Shown piece after piece: positions 1-5,696 of a DNA stretch of 5,753 nucleotides; positions within the stretch are counted from its first letter, which is position 1, and each line of letters opens with the position of its first letter. This DNA is from UBA5359 sp028699365 [NCBI: bacterium] (GTDB lineage: Bacteria > UBP13 > UBA5359), in the NCBI GenBank assembly GCA_028699365.1, contig JAQVUQ010000191.1, forward strand, positions 1 through 5,753, written 5' to 3'. Below the pieces are notes generated by a model. That model was not told where the DNA came from, did no database searches, and saw only the letters and a list, made by a program, of their open reading frames with translations. Made by a program: the position numbers and the translations under genes.

Positions 1-219
1 TACCCAATTTTCGATAAGACTGATTTAATCGGGTTGCCAAACTACCATATTTACTTGAAGATGATGATCGATGGTGTAACCTCTCAGGCATTCAGCGCCA
101 AGACGCTGCCACCGTATAAAGCGAAGGTATCTCACCGGTTGGAAGTTATAGAGTTCTCGAGAGCGAAATATGCAAGACCGCGGCAAGAGGTGGAATCCGA
201 TCCGGTAAAATACGTATGA
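1..219 (+). CDS. C-terminal end of a probable type IV secretion/conjugation coupling ATPase (partial, 5' end outside window)
   Basis: The frame is open from base 1 and gives 72 residues before a TGA at 217-219. A TTG at 34 could serve as a start, but the reading frame continues upstream through YPIFDKTDLIGL, so this is the tail of a longer gene, not a small protein. The tail has the order 'DLIGLPNYHIYLKMMIDG' (about residues 8-25), then a TSQAFSAKTLPP segment, then 'FSRAKYARPRQEVESD' near the end. From memory this matches the C-terminus of VirD4/TraD-like or DUF87-type DNA-transfer ATPases in Candidate Phyla Radiation genomes, which end in a similar N-Y-x-K-L-I-x-G ... KYGRPREEVE pattern. Such proteins are hexameric inner-membrane or cytoplasmic ATPases that pump DNA to a type IV channel. 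The Walker motifs lie outside the window, so the ATPase assignment is by family resemblance of the tail only. It may belong to the host chromosome or to a mobile element. Confidence 0.6.
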   Translation, partial: YPIFDKTDLIGLPNYHIYLKMMIDGVTSQAFSAKTLPPYKAKVSHRLEVIEFSRAKYARPRQEVESDPVKYV

Positions 220-236
220 CGAAGTGTGACAACTCT

Positions 237-288
237 CTTCGTCCCGCTACTGAGAGCATATCAGCCGTTCTACGCCTCGCTATGACAT
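237..288. repeat. Degenerate copy of a dispersed intergenic repeat (CCTCGC-ATGACA type)
   Basis: The stretch runs CTTCGTCCCGCTAC, then a variable middle, then TACGCCTCGCTATGACAT. It resembles the imperfect palindromic repeats scattered between genes in many uncultured bacterial genomes, which typically read 'TTCGTC...CCTCGCAATGACA'. The resemblance is from memory and the copy is degenerate. Bases 218-224 (GACGAAG) pair with 237-243 (CTTCGTC) across a 12-base loop. That hairpin overlaps the stop codon of the upstream gene and could slow or end its transcript, but no T-run follows it. Confidence 0.3.
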
Positions 289-341
289 AAAAAGCCCTAG
301 CTTGGTATTCCAGGACTTCCAAAAGATATTTGCGCTCTCAG
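250..341. repeat. 8-bp inverted repeat with 76-base spacing
   Basis: CTGAGAGC at 250-257 is the exact reverse complement of GCTCTCAG at 334-341. The arms do not extend further in either direction. They bracket most of the non-coding stretch that follows the coupling-protein gene. An 8-bp match in a region of this size can arise by chance. Confidence 0.3.
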
Positions 342-345
342 AACC

Positions 346-367
346 TTTTAGCGCTTGTGAGCTAAAA
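346..367. repeat. Short palindrome TTTTAGC-N8-GCTAAAA
   Basis: Seven-base arms at 346-352 and 361-367 flank an 8-base loop (353-360). The stem is AT-rich and carries no trailing T-run in either direction that would make a standard intrinsic terminator. It could be a protein-binding palindrome. Confidence 0.35.
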
Positions 368-396
368 AAGTAAAACCATATCATTCTATCCATTAG

Positions 397-570
397 AAAG
401 GAGGGATACCTTTCCGGCATCCCCCAGGAAATCGTCTACTCCCTGATGTTCGCATTTCCCTTTTCCAAGCTGGCAACGTGGCGCCTTCAACCCTCAAGGA
501 TACCTGATGCTTCAAGATCGGGAGTAGGTATATCTAAATTAGCTTATTATAGAGATTGAGCAAGGAGGGA
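397..570. other. Structured, repeat-dense non-coding region; possible RNA pseudoknot or recombination/regulatory site
   Basis: No gene is supported here. Visible structure: (a) hairpin 403-410/416-423 with a 5-base loop, whose single mismatch is A.C on the plus strand but becomes a G.U wobble if the minus strand is transcribed; (b) stem 427-432/454-459 (GGAAAT/ATTTCC), extended by 433-434/451-452 past one bulged base; (c) CTACTCCC at 436-443, inside the loop of (b), pairs perfectly with GGGAGTAG at 520-527, plus 445-447 with 517-519 past a bulge. Stems (b) and (c) together would form a pseudoknot. Short words also recur directly: AAGGAGGGA at 398-406 and 562-570, GGATACCT at 404-411 and 498-505, CCTGATG at 442-448 and 503-509. 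The region lies downstream of the methyltransferase on the minus strand, so it could be its 3' UTR, a separate small RNA, or a DNA site used by the recombinase. I match it to no known RNA family. Confidence 0.35.
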
Positions 571-579
571 GTGTTTACC

Positions 580-598
580 TTATAAAGCAATGTTATAA
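580..598. repeat. AT palindrome TTATAA-N7-TTATAA abutting the methyltransferase stop
   Basis: TTATAA at 580-585 and again at 593-598, each self-complementary, are separated by AGCAATG. The element directly follows the TGA of the minus-strand methyltransferase. As RNA the stem would be six A-U pairs, too weak for a convincing terminator. Confidence 0.3.
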
Positions 599-1522
599 TC
601 ACCTGTAGGAATACTCATCTATAGTATAGTTTTGAATCGATAAGACCTCGTTTAATTTGATAGTAGCTGGGCTATCTGTGGCTGGCATTACAAGATTATT
701 ACTTGCAAAAATAACTTCTCTTCCTGAATATCGTTCTTGAGCGCTGTAACTAAGGGTATAATCAACCGAGCGAAAATCCTCATATAATTTACATATTTGA
801 GGCACACAATCATATGAAACAATCCAGGGCTGTTTAATTTTTGCTATAAGTAAGGCAATGTTTGCATGGTCATCGTGTGAATAATGGTTTTCATATAAGC
901 CCTCGCCTTTAACATAATATGGTGGGTCTAGGAAGACCAGAGCATTGCTTGGTAACTTAGGCAGATAATTCTCAATAAGTACAGCAGCATCCAGATTATG
1001 GACATGTATTCTTGAAGAATAGCGAGCAATTCTTTTTATACGAGCGATTAGGTCGGGTTTATTATATCTAGCATCAATTTTCCAATCTCCCTCTTGAGCC
1101 TTGCCACCAGTAACACCTCCTGATAATATACCTGACCGATTAGTCCGGTTCAAAAAGAAAGTGCTAAACCCAATTTCTACTGTAGAATGCTCTTGCAACT
1201 TGTTTTGAACGGCTCTTTGTCGATGCCATTCATCTATTGTAACGGCAGTGTCATTTATTAGCTTACATAATTCTTCAGTATGATCTATAACTGATTTCCA
1301 GAAAGAATATACTGGAACGCTTATATCATTGATATGGGCCACTCTCACATATTCCTCAAATAGCAAAGACCAAGCTATACTGGCTCCGCCAGCATACACC
1401 TCAACATAATGCCCATCGTATAATCTATTCTCTGATAAAACCATTTTTATATAGTTTGATAGCATACCCTTACCACCAGGATACCTAAGTGGACTGGTAA
1501 ACCCGTGCATTAGTGATTTCAT
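599..1522 (-). CDS. D12-class DNA adenine-N6 methyltransferase
   Basis: The 307-residue protein should transfer a methyl group from S-adenosylmethionine to the N6 of adenine in a specific duplex DNA sequence. Signature motifs are in the usual D12 (Dam/DpnM) order. SPLRYPGGKG at 10-19 is the N-terminal SAM-binding motif. YVEVYAGGASIAWSLL at 39-54 is the FxGxG-like motif I. An NRTNRSGI segment at 125-132 starts the central target-recognition region. FLDPPYYV at 197-204 contains the catalytic DPPY (199-202). Length is near the 270-300 usual for the family, and no motif is missing. The central region (LNRTNRSGILSGGVTGG) differs from the Dam/DpnM version I recall, so a target other than GATC is likely but is inferred. 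The ATG at 1522 has GAGG 5 bases upstream, overlapping the stop of the preceding gene by two bases, which indicates translational coupling. No recognisable endonuclease gene accompanies it, so it is either an orphan methyltransferase or the modification half of an atypical system with its ParB-like neighbour. Confidence 0.93.
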   Translation of the reverse strand: MKSLMHGFTSPLRYPGGKGMLSNYIKMVLSENRLYDGHYVEVYAGGASIAWSLLFEEYVRVAHINDISVPVYSFWKSVIDHTEELCKLINDTAVTIDEWHRQRAVQNKLQEHSTVEIGFSTFFLNRTNRSGILSGGVTGGKAQEGDWKIDARYNKPDLIARIKRIARYSSRIHVHNLDAAVLIENYLPKLPSNALVFLDPPYYVKGEGLYENHYSHDDHANIALLIAKIKQPWIVSYDCVPQICKLYEDFRSVDYTLSYSAQERYSGREVIFASNNLVMPATDSPATIKLNEVLSIQNYTIDEYSYR

Positions 1523-1527
1523 ACATA

Positions 1528-1531
1528 CCTC
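1528..1531 (-). promoter_or_regulatory. Ribosome binding site of the methyltransferase, overlapping the upstream stop codon
   Basis: GAGG (minus strand) lies 5 bases before the ATG at 1522. It shares its first two bases with the TGA ending the ParB-like gene (1530-1532). The overlap suggests that ribosomes finishing the first gene assist initiation of the second. Confidence 0.7.
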
Positions 1532-2915
1532 ACATATCAGGCCAAAGGCGCTTAATAAAGGGCTGAAGATTATCCCATGTAGTTTTTAATTCATCTTCTG
1601 TGGGGCTATAATTTCTATTATGCACATATGCGTTTAAGCTATCAACCGATAAGACATGGAATCTATTACTAAGAAGAGCTTTTATTCCAAATAGCTCGTT
1701 CTTACTGTTCACCCCTTGCTCTTCAAGATATGCTACAATTGTTTTCAGCTTTTCCTTCAATGTCATATCTCGTCTTATTTTAGCTACATTTGGGTCAGGG
1801 TTTTTCGGGTTTTTGAGCACCGTTAAATCAATTTTGTTTCTATCTGCAAAATCATCAACGCTTAGCTCTAAAAAGACCCGGAACATTACGGCGCAACAAT
1901 TCACACAGGTCCTTATCTTCAGATGTTCTTGGAGTTCTTCATATATTTTGTTAATACGAGTTTGTTGAATGGTTAATGAAAAACCTCTACGAGGTATTAA
2001 TGTAGTTCTACTTGTAGGATTTCGTTTTTGTCCTCCTTTATTCTGCTTATCTTGTTTCTCCGTGTTGGATTGTTTATCTTTACCAGGGTCCTCGCCCTCT
2101 GGTTTAGAAAAATATTCTGGCAAAGGTCTTTGCGCTACATCCTCGGCATATTTTACTCTTTGTTCTTTTGTATCAAGATCGGTTACCTTTATATTTTTCA
2201 AAGCAATGTCCGACACTATCATTGAAAGCCGTGCAACCGCCTCATCTTTCGGCTCTTTAAGAACAAGCTCTCCTCTCTCTATTTTAACCCCTATAAGTTC
2301 ACGTGCCTCTGGTGTTCCCAGAAGTCGTTCAATATTCGTTACTGCGATCTTTGGAAGCCTTCTTCTGACTTCATCATCGATATAATCGTGTGCTCTGACA
2401 AGTTCGACAACACTCGCTGCTGGTGAATCGCCTCTAAACCGATGTGTCTGTAGTCCATCCCAGCCTACTGTACCAACGCCTTCATTCTCACCAGTGTGTT
2501 TAATCCCTATCCAGTATTTTGCTTCATCGGCAGGTAACAGAACACAATCAATTAATGATAAAGATTCCTCTTCAATCTTGTTATGCAATTCCACGAGCTT
2601 TTTGGTGGTAGAATTAGGAAGCCCTAAACTCTTAACAAGCGTGGGAGAAAAAAGAAGTTTAATAGCTGCTATACGACGATTACCTTCTAGAACAATATAC
2701 ATCCCAGGATCATCCGATGCAGTAATAATTGGGAATTCAGACGGATTTAAGCCTTTATAAAGAATATTCTCAGCTATATTCGCTATTTTAGTTCGGCTAT
2801 CTTTAGCAATCGCATACAAAGCTTCACGCTGGTGAACTTTGGGTTCATATCTATAGTTACTAACGTTTAGCAAAAGATTATCTATATGCAATGAAAGAAT
2901 TTGCTTCTTGCTCAT
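1530..2915 (-). CDS. ParB-N/Srx-fold domain protein with uncharacterised middle and C-terminal regions, partner of the methyltransferase
   Basis: The chosen ATG at 2915 gives 461 residues. An in-frame TTG at 2933 would add six (MGGQSL), but they are encoded by a G-run that lies where the ribosome binding site of the ATG is expected. Residues about 42-92 form a ParB-like N-terminal domain: a helix, 'GLNPSEFPIIT' (55-65), and the hallmark VLEGNRRIAAIKLL (75-88), the ParB/Srx Gx-R-R box used for nucleotide or phosphate binding. Residues 134-160 hold a well-formed motif, YWIGIKHTGENEGVGTVGW then RF, which I recall in similar unnamed proteins but to which I assign no function. Residues 270-305 are a Lys/Gln/Asp-rich low-complexity linker. 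Residues about 316-461 are predominantly helical and end in NAYVHNRNYSPTEDEL...W, vaguely like HEPN-type helical domains but without a clear RX4-6H motif. There is no ParB central helix-turn-helix region that I recognise and no ParA nearby, so plasmid partition is unlikely. First gene of the operon with the methyltransferase. It could be a nuclease, a CTP/ATP-dependent switch or a regulator. Confidence 0.8.
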   Translation of the reverse strand: MSKKQILSLHIDNLLLNVSNYRYEPKVHQREALYAIAKDSRTKIANIAENILYKGLNPSEFPIITASDDPGMYIVLEGNRRIAAIKLLFSPTLVKSLGLPNSTTKKLVELHNKIEEESLSLIDCVLLPADEAKYWIGIKHTGENEGVGTVGWDGLQTHRFRGDSPAASVVELVRAHDYIDDEVRRRLPKIAVTNIERLLGTPEARELIGVKIERGELVLKEPKDEAVARLSMIVSDIALKNIKVTDLDTKEQRVKYAEDVAQRPLPEYFSKPEGEDPGKDKQSNTEKQDKQNKGGQKRNPTSRTTLIPRRGFSLTIQQTRINKIYEELQEHLKIRTCVNCCAVMFRVFLELSVDDFADRNKIDLTVLKNPKNPDPNVAKIRRDMTLKEKLKTIVAYLEEQGVNSKNELFGIKALLSNRFHVLSVDSLNAYVHNRNYSPTEDELKTTWDNLQPFIKRLWPDM

Positions 2916-2966
2916 TAAGCTTTGCCCCCCCAAACGCAGAGATCGTCCTTCGTATTACTAACTATG

Positions 2967-2995
2967 ATATTACCAACAGGTATTCCTTAAGTCAA
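2967..2995 (-). promoter_or_regulatory. Sigma70-type promoter of the parB-like/methyltransferase operon
   Basis: On the minus strand TTGACT (2990-2995) and TAATAT (2967-2972) are separated by exactly 17 bases, each one base from consensus. Transcription would begin near 2960, giving a leader of about 45 bases to the ATG at 2915. This also favours the ATG over the TTG at 2933, although the TTG would still lie in the transcript. Confidence 0.7.
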
Positions 2996-3067
2996 TCAAA
3001 GACGGTTGGGCAAATATATATAAAAATAAATGTGGTGTGCAGCTGATACTGTATTGCCTATCAAGAA

Positions 3068-3082
3068 AACAATCGTATTGTT
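3068..3082. promoter_or_regulatory. Perfect palindrome between the divergent promoters, candidate operator
   Basis: AACAAT-CGT-ATTGTT has six-base arms and a 3-base centre, with no mismatch. It lies 73 bases from the -35 of the leftward promoter and 24 bases from the -35 of the rightward promoter, so it is placed to influence either. No dedicated repressor gene is in the window; the ParB-like protein and the recombinase are the only candidate DNA-binding partners seen. Confidence 0.4.
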
Positions 3083-3105
3083 GCCATGAACATATACACA
3101 GCTTA

Positions 3106-3134
3106 TTGACACCCCGATTCTCCAACGTTAAAAT
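3106..3134 (+). promoter_or_regulatory. Sigma70-type promoter of the serine recombinase gene
   Basis: TTGACA (3106-3111, perfect consensus) and TAAAAT (3129-3134, one mismatch) are separated by 17 bases. Start of transcription is expected near 3141, leaving a leader of about 60 bases, partly CT-rich (about 3169-3185), before the GTG at 3201. The strength of the site is notable for a recombinase gene and suggests that control is by repression. Confidence 0.7.
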
Positions 3135-3189
3135 ACCCACAAGCCACCGCTTACTATACCCTTTATTGCTCTCTAACCTCTCTTTCATC

Positions 3190-3195
3190 GAGGTG
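3190..3195 (+). promoter_or_regulatory. Ribosome binding site fixing the GTG start of the recombinase
   Basis: GAGGTG lies 5 bases before the GTG at 3201. The resulting protein begins MEKSKHIGIWIRVST, which puts the catalytic serine at residue 14, close to its usual place in serine recombinases. This supports the GTG. Confidence 0.75.
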
Positions 3196-3200
3196 TCAAA

Positions 3201-4700
3201 GTGGAAAAGTCAAAGCACATCGGTATCTGGATCCGCGTCTCAACGGAAGATCAAGCCAGAGGTGAAAGCCCTGAGCATCACGAGAAAAGGGCTCGCTATT
3301 ATGCGGAATCCAAGGACTGGCATATAAAGGAAGTCTACCATTTAGAAGCTGTAAGTGGTAAATCCGTTATGAACCAGCCTGAAACTAAACGGATGCTCGA
3401 AGATATTAAAACTGGACGGATTACCGGTCTTATCTTCTCAAAACTGGCACGTCTGGCCCGGAATACTAAAGAGCTTCTGGAATTCGCTGAGATATTCAGC
3501 GAATACGGTGCCGATCTGGTATCTTTACAAGAGTCCATCGATACCTCCACGCCAGCCGGACGCTTGTTCTATACGATGATTGCTGCAATGGCTCAATGGG
3601 AAAGAGAGGAAATCGCAGAGCGTGTTGCTGCTTCCGTTCCGATAAGGGCAAAGCTCGGAAAGTCTACCGGTGGCCAGGCACCGTTCGGCTACCGTTGGGT
3701 AGATAAGGCTCTGATTCCTGATCCGAATGAAGCACCGGTCAGAAAACTCATCTACGAACTCTTCCTCGAACATCGCCGTAGGAGGACCGTAGCGAGGATT
3801 TTGAATGAAGCAGGATATAGAACTCGGAATGGCTCAAAATTCTCCGATACGACCGTTCAGAGGCTCTTACAGGACCCAACAGCCAAGGGATTGCGCCGGG
3901 CAAACTACACCAAGAGCCTCGGCGCAAACAAGCAATGGGTATATAAGCCGGAAGAGAACTGGGTGCATGTAGCGGTAGAGCCGATTGTTTCCGAAGAACT
4001 CTGGACACAGTGCAACCTGATTATCGATGAGGTGCACAAGAATTATGTAAAACCTGCCAAGAGAACCGCTCATCTCTTCAGCGGGATAGTTTTTTGTTCC
4101 TGTGGCAAAAAGATGTACGTTCTTAGCAACTCTCCCAAGTATACCTGCGGCAAGTGCCGTAATAAGATAGGGATTACCGATCTTGAAGAGGTCTTTCACG
4201 AGCAGCTTAAGAGCTTCTTTTTCTCACCTGTAGAGATAACGAACTATTTAAGCAGTGCCGATCATGTAATCAAAGAAAAAGAAGACCTTCTCTTCACTCT
4301 CAATGAAGACGAACGTAAGATAAAACAGGAGATGGATAAAACATACAAGCTTTACCTTGATGACATGATTAGCTCAGAAGGTTTTGGAGAAAGATACAAA
4401 CCGTTAGAGGAAAGATTGTCTCAGATACAAGATCAGATTCCGGAAATTCAAGCTGAGATAGATTTCCTTAAGATTCAGTATCTCTCAAGCGATCAAATAT
4501 TCAATGAAGCTAAAGACCTTTATTCACGTTGGCCGGAACTGTCTCAGGAAGAGAAACGTAAAATCGTAGAGAGCATTACCGAACAGATAATCATCGGTGA
4601 AGACGAGGTCACCATCAATCTCTGCTATCTGCCTCCCTCTTCAGAAATGACTGCAAATGCGCAACACAACGTCATGTTTGCGTTGCCTTTGCCTCACTGA
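3201..4700 (+). CDS. Large serine recombinase (site-specific integrase/resolvase family)
   Basis: The 499-residue protein should carry out site-specific DNA integration, excision or inversion through double-strand cleavage with a serine-DNA link. The catalytic resolvase domain spans about 7-150. GIWIRVSTEDQ contains the nucleophile S14 and R12; FSKLARLARNT (79-89) contains the conserved arginines 84 and 87; STPAGRLFYTMIAAMAQWERE (116-136) has the conserved R121 and leads into the long dimer helix. A 'recombinase' DNA-binding domain follows (about 155-285, starting GGQAPFGYRW). Then comes a zinc ribbon with C299, C301, C316 and C319 (CxC-14-CxxC). A charged, probably coiled-coil segment occupies about 355-425, as in large serine integrases that choose between attP/attB and attL/attR. 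The C-terminus is complete. It has its own strong promoter and is divergent from the ParB-methyltransferase operon, so it is the probable mover of that cassette. No excisionase-like gene is seen. Confidence 0.95.
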   Translation: MEKSKHIGIWIRVSTEDQARGESPEHHEKRARYYAESKDWHIKEVYHLEAVSGKSVMNQPETKRMLEDIKTGRITGLIFSKLARLARNTKELLEFAEIFSEYGADLVSLQESIDTSTPAGRLFYTMIAAMAQWEREEIAERVAASVPIRAKLGKSTGGQAPFGYRWVDKALIPDPNEAPVRKLIYELFLEHRRRRTVARILNEAGYRTRNGSKFSDTTVQRLLQDPTAKGLRRANYTKSLGANKQWVYKPEENWVHVAVEPIVSEELWTQCNLIIDEVHKNYVKPAKRTAHLFSGIVFCSCGKKMYVLSNSPKYTCGKCRNKIGITDLEEVFHEQLKSFFFSPVEITNYLSSADHVIKEKEDLLFTLNEDERKIKQEMDKTYKLYLDDMISSEGFGERYKPLEERLSQIQDQIPEIQAEIDFLKIQYLSSDQIFNEAKDLYSRWPELSQEEKRKIVESITEQIIIGEDEVTINLCYLPPSSEMTANAQHNVMFALPLPH

Positions 4701-4751
4701 AGATCGGCTTACGATTATTATCTCTGGCGGTGCTATTATAAGAGGTATTGT

Positions 4752-5696
4752 CTAGCCGCGTATCAACATTGCGGTCTGACTTGCAAAGAAGATTGCGTAG
4801 AGCAAAACAATTACAGCACCCTGATAGCGTGACAGGCACTTCCCTTGCTTGCGGAAAAGCATTATCGTTGCAAACATTATAAGCATTGTGATTATCAGAA
4901 GATAGTAAGAAGTGTCAAGGTTTACATTGATACTCCTTATAGAAGAAAAGAGGCCGATTATAAGAACATTTGCCAGAGCGGAGCCGGTGATTCCCCCCAG
5001 AGACAGCTCTCCCGCTCCCCCGATGCTTGATTTGAGTGCTATGGTCAGCTCAGGGAGATTGGTCCCAAGCGACAGGATAATCAAGCCGGTGACAAACTGT
5101 GACAGCCTGTAATTGCTGATCAGAATAATGATCAGGCGCACAATAGCATCGGCCAGTATGATTACCGCTATCGTTCCGATAATCGCCAGGAAATAGTTTC
5201 TGGCGGCTTTTCCGGTCAGCACCGTTGTTCCAACCGCTTCTTTGCGGTGTCGACGATAAAGATACGACAGAAGCGTCAGGTAAGAGACCAGCAGAATGAA
5301 TCCGTCGGATATATCGAAAACGCCGTCCAGGCTCAGGAGGAGCGGCAGGACCATATAGGCAAAGGCGGCCAGCATACTTCCGGTATCTATGTCCATAGAC
5401 ACGCCGTCTCTGCCGCCGCCCAGAAAGACACTAGTCCCCAGAACCAGGCCGAACAGGACGACAATACCTCCCAGCAGATTGCCTATGGACAGGAGCGGAA
5501 CTCCGTCTATAAACGCGTTTATGGCTACTACAAGCTCCGGGAGGGAAGTAAACAATCCCAGCAGAATTCCGAAGATAAAGACCCTGGCACCGTGAGAGCC
5601 GGATGCTTCCTTAACGCTGCCTGTTATAAGATCCGCTGCCTTTCCCAGAAGATAAAAGAGAATAACAATGACTACGACAATGAAGGAATTGGGCAT
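4752..5696 (-). CDS. Sodium/calcium exchanger family (CaCA) membrane antiporter
   Basis: The 314-residue, strongly hydrophobic protein has about ten membrane segments, as expected of CaCA antiporters that move Ca2+ (or another cation) out of the cell in exchange for Na+, K+ or H+. Both inverted alpha-repeats are visible. Alpha-1 at 47-77 has TSLPELVVA with E54 and a SIGNLLGG box. Alpha-2 at 209-245 has GTNLPELTIA with E216 and LSLGGITGSALAN. The second box carries G-G where the usual form has G-N. The two halves are joined by a basic stretch (YRRHRKEA, 147-154). Length is close to bacterial YrbG-type exchangers (about 325). The ATG at 5696 has GGAG at 5703-5706 (minus strand), six bases upstream; an ATG at 5698-5700 is out of frame. 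Only 47 bases lie upstream of the ribosome binding site in the window, and no convincing promoter is seen there. The gene is convergent with the recombinase, ends intact, and looks like a host housekeeping gene next to the element. Confidence 0.92.
   Translation of the reverse strand: MPNSFIVVVIVILFYLLGKAADLITGSVKEASGSHGARVFIFGILLGLFTSLPELVVAINAFIDGVPLLSIGNLLGGIVVLFGLVLGTSVFLGGGRDGVSMDIDTGSMLAAFAYMVLPLLLSLDGVFDISDGFILLVSYLTLLSYLYRRHRKEAVGTTVLTGKAARNYFLAIIGTIAVIILADAIVRLIIILISNYRLSQFVTGLIILSLGTNLPELTIALKSSIGGAGELSLGGITGSALANVLIIGLFSSIRSINVNLDTSYYLLIITMLIMFATIMLFRKQGKCLSRYQGAVIVLLYAIFFASQTAMLIRG

Larger units (their letters stand above)
3106..3199. repeat. 8-bp inverted repeat linking the -35 box and the start region of the recombinase gene
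   Basis: TTGACACC (3106-3113) covers the -35 hexamer, and its exact reverse complement GGTGTCAA (3192-3199) covers the ribosome binding site and spacer before the GTG. The first arm is upstream of the transcription start, so the pair cannot fold in the normal mRNA. If functional it would be two protein-binding half-sites, for example for autoregulation. Chance is a real alternative. Confidence 0.3.

Noticed and set aside
34-219. A separate small protein starting at TTG 34
   Set aside because: The same frame is open to the edge of the window and the residues before the TTG fit the family tail, so it is the end of a longer gene.
146-322. A 58-codon minus-strand open frame (possible TTG start at 320-322) containing VIARRRTADML
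   Set aside because: It overlaps the antisense of the coupling-protein gene and its peptide looks like the chance translation of the intergenic repeat at 237-288; there is no ribosome binding site or ATG at its start.
346-370. Intrinsic terminator at the TTTTAGC/GCTAAAA palindrome
   Set aside because: The stem is AT-rich and no run of T follows it on either strand.
427-527. Hammerhead-type ribozyme, suggested by two CTGATG words and a GAAA
   Set aside because: The invariant CUGANGA core is not met (CTGATGT and CTGATGC) and the helices are not in the required order.
1969-2385. A 138-codon plus-strand open frame, with others at 2028-2225 and 2494-2760
   Set aside because: They are antisense shadows of the ParB-like gene; composition is Ser/Leu/Phe-rich as expected of complementary-strand translation, and no recognisable motifs occur.
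2970-3188. A 72-codon minus-strand frame in the divergent control region, and the plus-strand frame 3037-3327
   Set aside because: The first covers both promoter elements and has no family features; the second runs into the recombinase gene in another frame. Neither has a good ribosome binding site.
3335-4199. Four minus-strand frames (71-110 codons) within the recombinase gene
   Set aside because: They lie wholly antisense to a gene with intact catalytic and zinc-ribbon motifs and show no domain of their own.
4845-5595. Plus-strand frames (61-68 codons) within the antiporter gene
   Set aside because: Antisense shadows of a hydrophobic membrane protein; low-complexity Pro/Arg/Ser content and no support.
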